Origin: Tubiluchus corallicola
Taxonomy: Eukaryota; Priapulida; Priapulimorpha; Priapulimorphida; Tubiluchidae
NCBI GenBank assembly: GCA_030141605.1
Contig: JAQGDQ010000231.1
Coordinates: 64,001 to 124,000, forward strand
Direction of reading: 5' to 3'
DNA: 60,000 bases
A model generated the notes under the pieces. That model had not been told where the DNA came from. It did no database searches and saw nothing but the letters and a program-made list of their open reading frames with translations. Each line of letters begins with the position of its first letter. Positions within the stretch are counted from its first letter, which is position 1. The translations under genes and the position numbers were made by a program. Positions 1 to 16,800 of this stretch are shown piece after piece.

Positions 1-3406
<3,406 letters not shown>

Positions 3407-3412
3407 TTTATT
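3407..3412 (-). terminator. Candidate poly(A) signal of the WSC/sulfotransferase gene
   Basis: The plus-strand TTTATT reads AATAAA on the minus strand. It lies about 120 bases downstream of the TAA stop at 3531-3533, a normal 3' UTR distance. It is a position-based inference only. Confidence 0.45.
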
Positions 3413-3530
3413 CCAAATTCGCTAGACAAATTAAACAGACACAACATGCATTCAAAATGCACAAATTTGCTAATTATATAATTTGCACATTACATTACAT
3501 ATACACACAAGTCTTCAAACAAATGCGAAA

Positions 3531-4270
3531 TTACATGTAGTTTGTAAAGTATGTTTCTGGTAAGCCGGTCATATTATGCTGTTTCATAAACTCGGATAGT
3601 TGTTTTATATAGGTATATCCCACTTCACGCAATTCCTCCGTGTAGGGATCGAATACTTTCATCTTGTTTCTCTTAAAGGTCCCAGTTTGATGAGCCATTG
3701 CACAGTCTAACCTCAACGAAAGTTCAGTCACATTGAAACTCAGAAAATTTAAAACACGCTCAGTTTCTGTACGCACATTCGACAGTAAATCCTCATAATA
3801 AACAACAATCTTCGCAGAGTCCGTAAATTTTATATACTTTTCATAAGTTATGTACCATTTCTTCATACCAACTCTAGCAAAACGCTCCCATTCTACAAAA
3901 AACAAAATTCACAGATATTAGTTAAATAAATTCAAACCTAATTACAGGTCTATATTAAATGTCAGAGACCTGTCTGTTTGATAACGTAAAGTAGTTTCTA
4001 ACTCACTAGTTTTTATTTTACGGAGTTCATAAATGACATTAAATTTTGGGAAACTTCTAGATAATGATCAAGACATACATGTCGTATGTTGCACGCTGTA
4101 TGTCCTGACCTCGTCATGTTTTTGATGTCGTACAAAACCCTCTAAAAGCCGTACAAAACCCTTCGTGGACCTAAGGCGCAATACACAAATGTACATGCAC
4201 ATGCACACGAACTATTTAATTGGAAATGCTTTAGAAATAGCTAAAGTTGCTTTAGTAACTTTACAGAAAC

Positions 4271-4349
<79 letters not shown>

Positions 4350-7223
4350 AAGAAAAGAAAGGACTAATTCGATAGAGGCAATTTTGGCATTCCTCGAATC
4401 TCACTGGAACCTGCACAGGTTTTCGTTTTTGTGATTTTGGCATATTGCCATTCATTTAGCTGTTAATTATACTTTTAAAAGATCGTGTGTATTGCAGTTA
4501 GTGCAGTAACAGCTGAGTAGCTGAACACGATGTAACAGCATGAAGAGAAATTTATTGTTACTTCGCCGGTGCATAAACCGCAAGTAGACTTAATATACGT
4601 CTACTAGCACCAACTTTGCACTGGCAAAGTGTACCACTGGCGGAAAACTAATGTGTACAAACGAAATGGACCACTATCAAAGTGTATACTGGGCAAAGTG
4701 TACACTAACCTAACTCTCATCTTAACCCTGACTCTAACTAGCAAATGTTGCATTGGCGAAATGGGCGGCCACTATATGAATAACCGTAACAGACAGATAT
4801 ATATGATGTATATGTAAAGGTACTTGTAATCAGCTGCTTTGGTGTTTGTGAATTTCCAACATACCAGCAATTTGAAATCTTTCGAGAGGAACGTCTTTTA
4901 CATGATTTCCTATCCGTCTCTTCCATTCTGTCATTACAGCCTTAAAAGGATTCCTGATAAGTAGTATTGCTGAGGAAAAGTAATTCACGTATCTGTGAGA
5001 TTTGACCACAATCGTCTTTCCCGATTTTGGCGATTCAATTGTTCCGAGAAAACCTAAAATAATTGTTTAATGTTAGTATTAATGCTGTTATTGTTGCTAA
5101 ATGTGAAGACGTTTTAAGGCCTTCTTCATTATATTGAAATAAACACAAAGTGCAAGGCGATTTGTTTACAGAAAACAGGTGCAAGAAATCGTCGTCTTTT
5201 GTCGCTATCCTCGTCGTTATAATCGTCATTTTTTTCAATATCAGTATCATCACAGTCAACGTCATCATCATCATCACAATGGTCATCATCATCCTCTTCA
5301 TTATCATCATTATTATTTTCCTTATGATCATCGTCGTCATCATTATTATCGTCACCACCAATAAAACCACCATCATCACCACCACCACCACCACGATTTG
5401 CAATGTCGTCTTCTCTAACTGATATTATTATCACTGCTATCATCATTGTCATTTTCAAGAATGTTGCCACCACAGTAATGATCAGTTTCCTCACAAACCA
5501 TTTCATTATTCAACTGTTTACCTCCATAAAAAAGAGTTGGATCTCTATGAACGCTGCCCGTGTATATTCCCGATGAAAGTTCAATCAACCATCGTAGCCA
5601 AGTGTTTCCGGAACCTGGAAAGCTTACCAGTCCCACAAGAGGATGTGATCCAGGTGGATCAAGCGTAACAATACCACAGCGGATGTCTATAAAAATAAAT
5701 TATTTCTTTGCCACAACTTACGAATGTTTTGTGCCATTTTAGTACTTAAGAAACACCGCAATGGGAAGTGACATTTCACAGAGAGATGCTTCCTTTTGTT
5801 TTGCCACATCCGCCATTCACACAAACAAAACAATAACACAGCTTACATAGTATGCATACTAGCTATTTTGCAATGTAATTATATTAAATAAGGGCACAAT
5901 TTCAATCATATTAGCTTGTACCTATAAAGTACAAAAGCTATATAATCTCACCATTAACTCTTATTTGTTGAATGCTTGACTCATAGAGCAGTAGCGTGTT
6001 TGATGAGAGACTGCAAAAATCTCCACTGCAACATTTTGTAATATTGAACTGGCTTCCAAGTTTGCTCAAACAGTAGCATTTTTCTCCGTGGTGCTGAATT
6101 CCAATGTATTTTGCTTTCCTAGAAAAATGGACGGGAAGTTCATCATCAGGTACCAGAAGCTCAGTCAAAAGATTGATAATGGCTAAATTATTGCGGACGC
6201 TTTATTGTTTCGGGTTTCACTTGACGGTTGCAATAATTACTCATTGGTGTGAAATCCGCAATTATCGAAATTGTGACATTTAAGTTAGTGCAAAAATCAT
6301 ATCGACAAACTAGAATTCAAATTCAAATTCAGTTGATTTCACCAGCAAACTACAATAATACAAATATTCATGTACAGCATCTTGTACAATTGAAAACAGC
6401 AGAAAATAAATAAAATAAGTTCTGACTCCCCAGAAATACTATATTAAGGTGTTGTTTGCAGCATGGTAGCTAAAAGGGAACATTGTTAAGCCGCAAACAG
6501 GACTGTAATTAGAGTCTGGAATATACGATTCTCGGTACATCAGTGGCGCTACCAGAGAAACCACTTTAAATTTTCGGGTCACGGTTGAAGATTGCAATTC
6601 ATTATAATCCAATGTTGCTGGTTCAAAATTCAAGCACCGTCATCTTATCCACGTATCTTATTCGTTGAATCTAATTTATCTAATGTCTATTTGAAGACCA
6701 TCACTAACTGTACCATTACTTATCAGTGGTTACAATAATTAGAAACAAAAAACCTTCTTACTCCGAGAAACACTTCCAGGCACAAGAAGATGATAAACCC
6801 CAATGTTGCGTCGATTCTTCATCACTCATCTCTGTTTGTCGAAGATCGTCAAGAGTAAAATAGCACCCAATGAAGTCGGCTACATGCACAAAAAATAGGC
6901 TTCAGAAACACAAGTTTGTTTTTGAGAATTCATGTGCAAGCTATACTAATAAGGTCGAGAAAAAGTTGACCTACAATGATTTAGAGATCTAGGGGTTATG
7001 TGTTTTGTTTTATATTATTTAGATTTTCGTATTATACCTCCTTCTATTGAAGTCAATCGTTGCGTGGACATCAGCTTATCATGCCTTTCAGTTATGATAT
7101 TCCAACCAGTATGATCCAATTTTATCTCAGACGCGCACTTGTCGCCTGCAACCGCAGTGTTATTCACTGACCACGGGCCATATCTCCAGAGGAAGACGCT
7201 ATAAAAGCTGAGAATTGCGAAAA
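3531..7223 (-). CDS. WSC domain-containing sulfotransferase (WSCD1/WSCD2-like), 5' end unresolved
   Basis: Six coding exons in transcript order: 7223-7038, 6879-6762, 6118-5952, 5686-5471, 5053-4865, 3892-3531 (stop TAA). All junctions keep frame and give about 412 residues. The first exon encodes a hydrophobic stretch ([12 protein letters not shown]) that fits a type II signal anchor, implying a Golgi-lumenal enzyme. The next two exons form one WSC domain: FIGCYF, then SSSCAWKC, then [13 protein letters not shown] with later paired cysteines. The last three form the sulfotransferase: the SFPGSGNTW loop for the 5'-phosphosulfate of PAPS, ILLIRNP as the 3'-phosphate site, and a C-terminal FDPYTEE region typical of WSCD proteins. 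Vertebrate WSCD proteins are longer (about 575 residues) with two WSC domains; only one is visible here. The donor after 5471 (GTGGCA) is weak. The start exon was not securely found. The family transfers sulfate to carbohydrate; the substrate here cannot be inferred. Confidence 0.85.
4274..4346. repeat. (GA)n microsatellite in sulfotransferase intron
   Basis: About 36 GA dinucleotide units in the last intron of the sulfotransferase gene. It creates spurious Arg-Glu repeat and Ser-Leu repeat frames that are not genes. Confidence 0.97.
5190..5400. repeat. CAT/ATC triplet-rich low-complexity tract in an intron
   Basis: Imperfect ATC/CAT/CAC trinucleotides fill the intron between the exons ending at 5471 and starting at 5053 (minus strand). 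Several frames stay open only because of the composition; the minus-strand one is Asp-rich. No splice site joins it to the gene. Confidence 0.85.
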
Positions 7224-7261
7224 CTGAAATAAAAATTATTCTGCTTATTGTATTTCACAAT

Positions 7262-7390
7262 AGTGTGGTGGTGATGGTGGTGGTGGTTAATGGTGGTAGT
7301 GATAGTGGTGGTGATGGTGGTAGTTGTGGTGGTGATAACGGTGACGGTGGTGATGATGGTGGTGACGGAAATGGTGGGATGAATGTGAGG
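7262..7390. repeat. Imperfect GGT/GGTGAT repeat
   Basis: The plus strand is a run of GGTGGT, GGTGAT and AGTGGT triplets, low complexity and unconserved. It lies just upstream of the signal-anchor exon of the minus-strand sulfotransferase gene, in its presumed first intron. Confidence 0.9.
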
Positions 7391-8159
7391 GTAGTGGTTG
7401 CATAGTCGTCTCCGGCGTCGTGTTAATGTCAGCACGATTAGGTATGCATTAACATTTAGCAAAAATGTACGAATGGGCGGCGGTCATACTGTTACTAGTA
7501 CGTCATTTTGCGCAGTTGCTTTTGTACAACTAAGCATGGATGTCGGGTGGCGCAGAAAAAATAAGGTGCCGAAGTTTAGACTACAACAATATTAGAAGCA
7601 AATGCTCTACAAAGCTGAAATCTCACAGCATGGTAAATATATTTACCTTTACCTGTGAAAATTATAAGTTTATGTAGTTCGAGTCGAAAAACTTTTGCAT
7701 GTTAAAAATTTAAATGACCGAACAAAATGTTAGTAAAATCATCAGTTGAAAAACAACCACGCTGACGTATAAAACAGTCAACAGAATGGCGGCAAAGCAA
7801 TGAAGAAGTCAATATCAACTACCTGGTGTTTTCTGCGAGTTAGATAGACCACTCATAAAGGTTTGTTATCAAAAAAATAGGGAGGCACGCGACATTGCTA
7901 CGATTTGCCCTCGCCGAAATTTGACAAGGCTTCTATAAACAGAATAATAAAAAAAGATACGATATAATGAAGAAATTAGAGGACAACCTGAAAGTGGCCG
8001 ACCAAGAACAGTTGCATGCACCCCAGCAAATCAGGCATAAACATGTAGAAGAGAACTTTACTTTCCGTCTGGGAGGTCGTTTGATCGAAACTGCGGCCGT
8101 GTTATACCAAAGACTTTAAAAATGGACCTGCTGTTACCCTACCAGGCGCGTGACATTTA

Positions 8160-8448
<289 letters not shown>

Positions 8449-8885
8449 TTGGTCATAACAAAGAGGACCAGATGGATATTACGTAGTTTCGGTGTTAGCC
8501 GTATATCCAGACGGCGAATGACAAACCAAGTGGGGTTGGAAACATACAAAGGAATGGCCGTGTCTACAAGAAGTAAGAATGTTAGACAGAAGAAATTCGA
8601 AGAAAGGTCTTGGAGGGAATCATTTTTACCAAATAAGCGGATTTTACATTGGAAGTAGCGCGTAACAAACAGAATAATACTGAAAAGAGACGAATATTCC
8701 AGCAAAACAACGATACCAAGAGACATCAAAGTTTACAAATAAACTAATGACTTCTGCCAGAGTGAGCTGGAAAGAAAGAACCAGCGAGCACTTTTCTTGA
8801 TATAGCAACATCAAAAGTGAATTTAGAAGCTTTTGTACATTAAAGTACTTCACGTTGGCCTGCTACCCAACACTCGTCGACTGTA

Positions 8886-9155
8886 ATGCACGGGAAACAA
8901 CATTTTTCAGCAAGACACACAAGTCGACAAATGCAACTTTATCTTGAAGAGATTATGCAAGAATTCACACGTGAAGACGAATTGCCACCAGAATCACCAG
9001 ACCTTAATCCTCTGGACTACGGCATTTGGAATTCCCTTAATGAGAAAGTGTGCTACGGGCGCAGAGAACTGTTTGATGCACACTTGGAACTAAAGGCAAA
9101 AATGTTTGAGTGCTTGGGACCAAATACGCCCCCCCCCGCCCCCCAAAACAGGTGA
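8886..9155 (+). pseudogene. Mariner-type transposase C-terminal fragment
   Basis: An open frame of 89 codons with RHTSRQMQLYLEE, then PPESPDLNPLDYGIWNSL, matching the end of the Tc1/mariner catalytic domain where SPDLNPLDY surrounds the third catalytic acid. Upstream catalytic blocks are broken by stops, and a poly-C stretch after 9128 disrupts the tail. It is part of the relic at 7683-9269 and is not functional. Confidence 0.85.
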
Positions 9156-9735
9156 AAAACGGTGTCAGCTGTTGGAAGAAACTCTTTCGTCTTGTGAGCA
9201 GTGAAAATGGTACAGCGTAGAGTACTTGCTGTAAATTTAACAATAGTAACACACAAAAGTTTTTCCGACCTTTATTTTTTTATCATGTTTATTTTTGGAA
9301 CATCTGTATCTTTAAAAAAAATCTAAAGACATGAGCTAGAATTTTTGGTGCTTATCGGCTGTTACATCAGTGTGGTAATTTTCAAGCGATTCCGTTATTT
9401 TCTTCTCACAGTATCTTAATCAGAACTTGGCATATTTTTGCGCCACCTGATTCGTTGCTAAACAAAAACTTGGCCAAATTAATGCAGAATTGACAGCCTT
9501 TCGTGAGAATAGAACGGTGCCACACTACTTTCTGTGTTTCTATTTTTTTTATAGCGAGAAGAAAATATATGAAAGAAAAGACACGTAGCTTAAATCATAT
9601 TACCTGATATTATGCCGTTCCCAACAAGCTTCATTTTCCTGATTTTTTCTGATTTCTTTACAATAGTTAATCAAGTTAGTTACAAGTACACGTGCTCTTT
9701 AAGATACCACTTTAATCTGTAAAAGTCACTTTATC

Positions 9736-9882
9736 AAGAGTGGGCATTTACCCGGGGCTAAATCATTAGGAAAATTAAGGTTGGGGGGGGGGGGACTCAC
9801 TTTAAACTCGAGTGAAAATTTGCCCGAGGCTAAATCATTAGGAAAATTAAGGTTAGAGGGGCACTCATGTTTTAAAGTGTAA
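9736..9882 (+). repeat. Two-copy tandem repeat with poly-G tract
   Basis: Two copies, about 70 bases each, share the exact block GGCTAAATCATTAGGAAAAT and continue with TAAGGTT. The first copy carries about 12 consecutive G (9782-9794) where the second has AGAGGGGC. It is a local duplication of unknown role. Confidence 0.85.
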
Positions 9883-11082
9883 GTTGTTTGCACTGATATG
9901 CACATCTTCGACTGACTTAACAAATTTAATGGACAAAAGCAGGTTATAGCTTTGCCCTGAGATCTGGTGACAGTGCACGCCTAATCAATTACTCCGAATT
10001 ACTGCTCTTAGAAAACATTCATTTAGGCAAAATAGTTTAGTGTTGGTTTTGAAGGTAAAATTGCTATCTATACTGTGAGTAAAATTTAATGTCAACAACA
10101 GTGGTGTAACATTAAATAAATTACAGTTGAAACAATATGCAAAACTCATTTACTATCCACAAGCTGCCGTGTCCGCTTTTAGCGAATATTGCAAACGACC
10201 ACGGCAACAAAATTTACGACATTATACTAGGTTAGGAAGACCAATCAAGTTCTCTATTTGCCATGTAAATTTTTTACCAGGTGTTTCCACAGACAAAAAA
10301 TATAACGGAAAACCCAAACCCTAGTTGACAATTTTTAGTAGCGATGCTTTCACAAGAATTCAAAACGTTTGTGAAGTTGTAGGCCTAACTGGTTACAAGA
10401 CAAGAAGTTTTCATGTTGGATGTCAAAAATAAAAAGCCGCCGTGCAACCTGTTAAATGCAAGGAGTTTCGAGCTGTAACCGAGTAATAAAGTTCTTAAAT
10501 GCGGCTAACGTTGCATTCACGCCCGTGTTTTTAAAGTCAGAGAATGTGATGAGCATATTTTTGTGTAGGTAACATTTTCATAATTTTCAAGGTTTTTTCA
10601 CTAGTTACAAGTACCGTAATGACTAAATCCATCGGGTTTTTTTTTCATAATCCATACAAAGACTCACTGATCCCTTAGTTAGTGCATGTCTACATCGCCT
10701 ACTAATTATAAAAAACAATTTTAAGTTATTTATTTAGTAACTATAATATTTGATAGTAATTATTGGGTATTAGTTATTAGTTCTTATAATCAGGCTTGAG
10801 TCAGGTGCAATTTGCAAAACTTGTGAAAATTCATAGTGTGTATATATTATTACAGACCTGTCCTTTATTAGCAAAGATGCAAACTATTTTCATGTTTGAA
10901 TCATTCGAGCTCTTGAATGTTCCACTTACGTCTTGGGCGAAAATTATTCAGATATTGACCCAGTACGCATACTAGTAAATGGACTGTAAATTATGCATAT
11001 TGGGCCGTGCTTAGACTGATTTGGTCCCATGTCATGTCTTTAAGGGAAATTAATATGTGATGGGTCAATGTTAATACTAAGC

Positions 11083-11470
11083 TTGGCCCTAAGCATTTCA
11101 GGTTAAAAGCTAGGCAATGTTGGTACCAATCTTGGTCCAGTACTGCTTGCATATTTCTTCAAAACATGCTGCGCCAAAGTGAAAATCAGCCAACAATGGA
11201 AACGCAGACTTTAGCCTGTTGGAGGCTATATATTGTGCCTAAGCAAATTTCAGTGCAAAAACTGGATTGATTTTGGAGCCAAACCATGTGTGACGAGCCA
11301 AAGTTGGTACTGACGTAGGTCTTGTATTGTCTACAGTTAAGCATTTACTGCGCCAGAGTTAACATCCACGTCGGCCATTGAAGGCTATAATTAAGTTGCG
11401 CTTAAGTTAAGTAAATTGCACAGTAAAAGCCAGCCCAATATTCGTGTCTATGTCCGACGCTCGGCTGAAG
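11083..11470 (+). repeat. Diverged ~155-bp tandem repeat, about 2.5 copies
   Basis: Units begin near 11083, 11237 and 11398. Each starts with a variant of GCCTAAGCAtTTCAGGTTAAAAGC. The first two also share a later GCTGCGCCAAAGT / ACTGCGCCAGAGT block and then GGCTATA. The copies are strongly diverged, so this is an old satellite-like array or multi-copy element remnant. Confidence 0.55.
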
Positions 11471-13634
11471 TCAGTATGAAGGGCTAATAAGTAGTAACAG
11501 ATCTAGATTAAAACGACTTTTTATTTGGACAACAATGAGAACTGCTTTATACGAAATGGATAGATTTGTTATTGACTTCTACAAATTAATAACGCTGAGT
11601 TCTGTAATAGTTAAAAAGCTAAAGAACTAATGAATATATAATAACGTACCTTTTCCATCAATAAAAACTGTTCATAAATATTCAGTATCCAATCACTGAT
11701 ACAGGTTTATGAATACAGTCTTGTACACTCAGTACAATACGTTCTGACATAAAGATTTATCAATTTATTGACAAATACAGGTAACATGGCATTGAAAAGT
11801 TATATTGAAAGCTTTCTTTTTGCACTTAAAGCATTACTTATTTGTAAGCATTGTACAGTTAAAATTTGTTAACCAACATACAGATGAAACTAGTTATTAA
11901 GGCAAATTTTTGGTTTTGGTGACACAAATGTACACATCACATCCTCTGACCTTTAAAACATGGGTATGGATGCAACGCAACCACACTTAGGACTTTATTG
12001 CTTAGTTACGGCACAGAAACCATTTTTTGCTAATGGGGGTATGTATATTTTGCATTTTTAGGATTCTGGGATGTTCTGATAAAAATGTTATAGTTAAAGC
12101 TAATCGCACGTACACGAGCCCTCATGCAAGTCTCTCATATCCTGTCTGTAAGTGTATGTATTACGTTACCCATGTATAGCTTTAATGTTCGTCTGTAATT
12201 AAGACTAAGACTACGAGAATATTAATTCTTCTTTAATTAAAACTGCAAAAGTGATGCTGGCTTATCAAAATTGCGCGTTTGCCGATGGTATCAACCATAG
12301 TGTGCCAACGTTGTAGGCCCGTATCCTTATTGTCAATGCGCCACACTTCTTCCCCTGTTGCCCTAAACATCTATTGTAGACATTGAGCCTCTGTTCTTTA
12401 TTAGAGCAGCTCACTGTTTCCTGCTGCGCCACTCAAACTGTTTGACTGTCTGCTGGTTGATGGTGCCAGCGTAGCAGATAATCACAAAAATACGTAACAA
12501 TAGGAGAATTTTGTCACTACTTCTTCGATGTACTTTGATATTATTATTATCTATGGTTTTGGCGCTGTGATCTTTGTCACTAAAAGCGAAGATTTGCCTT
12601 GTGACATGTCGTGAAAAGAATGATCTCTGTAGGGCGCGGAGTACGCCACTAGCCAAAGTAAAGCGCCTTCGCTAAATTTGCGCAAAAGCTGTGTCGTGCA
12701 AAGGGCAGCCCAGATAGGGCACTGGGGATTTCTGTCGAAAATCGGGAATTATGATATAATAAAACATAAAACTAAATTTGTTTTAGAAAAAACTAACTTT
12801 ATAATAATGATGGATAGTCCTTTACAATTTACAAATGTATCTTTTTGCAATAATATCATCATTATTATTAGCTCCTTTAGTATCATCATAACTTTAAATT
12901 AAGTATCTAACGCTGACAGAGAATCTATGCAAGGCACGTAGCTCGCTAGGCCATTTACTTAGTAGAAAACAATTATTTGTCCAAGAGGTAGTGAAAATGA
13001 TCAACTGTCTGTGAAGCGAGAAAAAATAAAAACGATAATACATTAAGCAAATGTTGGAATCGCCTAAAAGCGGGCTTATTTTACTTCAAAAAGATTAATA
13101 TCGAAGCCAAATTTAATATTGGCCGTTCTACTAGCTTAGAATAAGATTATTTTATTTTTCCAGATGTATAATAAATTATTCAACGTATATAGAGGTTTCC
13201 AATTATTATTATTATTATTATTAAATAAAGACATTAGACGCTGCCAGTATAGTTAACGACTCAATTCGTGACCTGTCTCTAATGTCCTATTTGGGCAGCC
13301 CGTGTACGACGCGTCCTACTTGGGCAAGCCCATGTATGCCAATTTCGGCTAGTGTATCCTACTTCGGCTAGTGTCCTACTCCGCTCCCAACAATCTCAAT
13401 CGTACCCTATATGTGAATCGTAGTTAAACTGCGAAGGTACTACTGCTGATTTTGTTCAGATTGCATTTCTTTTTCGTTAAAAATTTGGGACATATCATTA
13501 AAAACAGTTATATGAATAGCACATGAATGAATTTAAAATAATTACAAATTCACAATTGGCAACGGTATTTACGCGATAATTACGGTAGGACAATCTCCGA
13601 CAAACTAGGTAAACTAATAATGCTGGTAATTATA

Positions 13635-13871
13635 CTATGTAAACTTGTATACTTTTATCATATCACCACGGACCTGTCTGTACCACATACTAAACAACTC
13701 TAAAGGCTTTAGACGCACCCCATAAGGCAGTTCCTTGTTCTGTGGGACTATCCTAGTTGCTCTGTGAAGAATTCCTTCGATCAGCTTCTGGTCCTTAACA
13801 TACCTGGGCGTCCATGCTGTTATACCATACTCAAGGTGTGGCCTAACTAATGAAATAATAATATGGCCCAT
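13635..13871 (-). pseudogene. Non-LTR retrotransposon reverse transcriptase remnant
   Basis: A 78-codon minus-strand frame contains SLVRPHLEYGITAW, LIEGILHRATRIVP, and YRQVRGDMIKVYK. These match the C-terminal, post-catalytic part of CR1/L2/Rex-type LINE reverse transcriptases. The catalytic YxDD region is absent, so it is a truncated dead copy. The remnant at 54780-55430 is from the same broad LINE group. Confidence 0.85.
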
Positions 13872-16800
13872 AGTGATAATATCCTTGTATCATACTTCAG
13901 ACAGACCATATTTTGCTTACATATTGGAAGCACTCTTAAAGTAAATTTTGTGACTTTTGTCACCACTGAAATAATTATTGATCAAATTGGATTGGGCAAA
14001 TGAGAGCTGAAGAATTTGGTTGTCTGGCAATATGGTGAAACCAGTGAGATGTACAAACTAAAATGCTAGTCTATTGTTTAATCATGGAGGGTTTTGCAGG
14101 TTTTACTATAGCCCCCAAGAGCTATCTGTCAACATATTGATTTGTACAGAATTGAAAAACTTGGGTACTTTATCTCCTTAGTTACTTGTGTATTATTGCG
14201 TACAGGCCTCAAGAGACATCGTGCATCCATTTTCATGTGTAACAAAAAATCCTTCTTCAAATTTCTCAACTCAGGGCCATTTTGCAGAAATTTATGTTTC
14301 ATATTTTTATACATTTAATTTTTTATAGCACCCATTAATTATTTTTATTAAAACTACCTGCAATTTTTGTAGCTTTGATCAACCTTGCTACTGGATTTAG
14401 CTGGTATACTGAGACATATCGTCGCTATGCTGACAGTCTCCCACATCTAGTGTTGTTGTTGTTGTGTTTTGCATGCTTATATGTTCTAGAACATTGCATG
14501 CCTCACCGCTCCTGTCCACCTTTGCTGCCCATGATGCATCATCCATTAGTCTGCAGTTGTATTTGCTAAATCTGTTTGCTCTGTATCTATGTCAGTAGCT
14601 GACACCCACTTGGCTTTTTTGTTGTTCACAGAATTTTATGTAATGCTATAAGAGAGGCGATTTCTGAGGTTGTCTTAGTACATCCCCAATCCATTGCAAT
14701 CTTCTTACTTGGATTTGTGTAGTTCGAAGGATTCTTCTTCACCTCATCATTGGTGTTCTGTCAAGCCATTTAAGTCCTAACAATTTTCTGTAGATCTTTA
14801 AAAAGCTTCAGTTTCCTTCTGTTGTTTGGCTTTTATTATCCATAGCTCAGTATTAAAATCAGGTTCAACTGAAGCTGAAAGAATCTGAACTTTGGTTTCT
14901 ATACAAGGTATATTGTTTTCAAAAAACATAATGTGATTTGAATAAGCAGACAATGCTAGAATTTTCCTTGACTGCTACAGTGTCTAACAAGCTACTGAGA
15001 TAATTACCCTTTGTCATGAATCGTTACCTCTTTGCCGAATGTGATATTGTTTTGTTATCATAGTGCTGATCTTAAAAATTATATTTTTCTAAACGGCAAC
15101 TAATTATGCATTTTGTGTCTTGCAGTTAATCTAAATTTGTTGTAATGTAAGCTATATCGCATATTGCGTGGGTATTACAGATGGTCTTTCAAGTGCAACA
15201 TGATTATCCTAAACTAGTTTATCTGGTGAGAAGTTTCCTGGATTAAGATCTGTGTATGCATGCTATTCATCTGACCTAGCCGCAGCAAGATAAAAAGTGG
15301 TTAGAACTGCAGACTGATGCCTTTTTGTCCATGGTTACTACACGATTTTTTCCAAAAATGACAAAATAATAGCTGATTGTCCTTCTAGATATTATAGTAG
15401 TGTATCAGTTCACTGGGTGGAACCTTTGCCAAAACAAATCACAACTTTGGCTACAACTAAACATGCCAAATTTATCAAAAATGTTTTCCACATCTTTTCC
15501 AAAAAAACTGCTGTACTTTTTTACTTTTTGGCACAAATTTTTCACTGCTGGAATTTTCATTTCTTTTAAATTGTTTTCTGGGGCTAGTTGATTTTCAGAA
15601 GTTTGGCAGTATGGTCAAAGAAATTATATCGAATGAATTGAATTGAAAGACCATCAGAGAAGTAAATGAAATGAAAATTTGACATCTTCTTCTATTCTTA
15701 TCGATAAATTATCAAAGCCTGAAATAACTGTTTAATTTAAGATTCATTTGTTTATTTTCACCTACTCATGCAAAACAGTTACTCGCCTTTATAATTACTA
15801 TGCGTTGAGTGCACAAAGTTTTGCCATTTTGTGTAATGCCAAACAGCAAATTTTATTGTGAATACTCATGGGAGTTATATACAATAGGCCTGTAGAATAC
15901 CGCTGAAATTGATTTGTTTGCAAAATTTACCAGAATATCCTCTGTATTGCATTTTTCTGCATTGTATTATTATATGCTTAATATATATGTTCCATGTTCC
16001 ATCTGTTAATGTCTTAACAAAACTGGATTGAGCAAGTTTGGCATTTTTTACTAATCCAGCTAATGCGACTTATGTTCCAAATTGGCAGTAAATGCATATT
16101 ATGCGCTTATGTGGGTTTACATAAGACCTGCATGGATTGAATCTGTATACAAGCCCTGTTGTTCTCTATTGTACGAAAATGTATGTACACCTGTTTAACT
16201 TCGATCCTGGCAATACAATTTCTGCACGAGATTGCCCTATTCAAGCAGATGTTTCGCACCCAGAATATTCGTTAGGGCAGGTTTATGCTAATAATTTTCT
16301 CCAAATTATTTCAAATGCCGCAAAACGGCCAAAACACATTAAATCAGTGAAGACACACAGGTAAGGATTTTTTGGACACTTTACAAGGCGTAGATTCAGT
16401 GAGTGTTTCAGACAGTAGGTGACTAAGAAATCAAAAACTGTTGCAGTTACTGTCTGACTAAAAGAAATACTCATGGCAACGGTCTCGGCAAGAACGGAAA
16501 AACATGAAACAAATGTACATGAAAGAAAAAGGCATGAAGAAAAAGTCGATCTCGTCCCATCATCTTGGAAGATTTGTGGTAAAATAGTCACGTGTAGTAC
16601 ATAATGCAACAGCTCGGCGGTTATTTGAGCCACTGCAAGAGTTAGTTAGGCATGGACTTTTGTTATCAGTTAATCATTTAGAAAGCAGATTCAAATCACA
16701 TGGGATTCATATAAAACCCGTGTAAGTTTACTCCGGTAAGCTAGCTAAACTTGGTGATATAACAAGTCCCAAGATTACCAAGGCATTTCACCTATTACTC

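Larger units (their letters stand above)
9270..13634. other. Intergenic stretch with tandem repeats, no gene recognised
   Basis: No open frame has recognisable homology or believable splice context. Two repeat arrays inside it are listed separately. A short degenerate array around 13280-13385 repeats a motif close to TCCTACTTGGGCAAGCCC. Confidence 0.55.

Noticed and set aside
4165-4455. Frames coding Arg-Glu or Ser-Leu repeats on both strands
   Set aside because: They are products of the (GA)n microsatellite inside an intron.
5129-5506. Minus-strand frame rich in Asp (D-repeat protein) extending the sulfotransferase exon
   Set aside because: It is readthrough of the exon end at 5471 into a CAT/ATC triplet tract; the family alignment resumes in the exon at 5053, so this is intron.
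7823-7856. Sulfotransferase start exon added to the gene model
   Set aside because: Phase and donor fit, but it overlaps mariner transposase sequence in antisense and has a weak start context, so it was kept only as a finding.
12411-12656. 81-codon minus-strand frame
   Set aside because: No recognisable domain, splice context or composition shift supports it.
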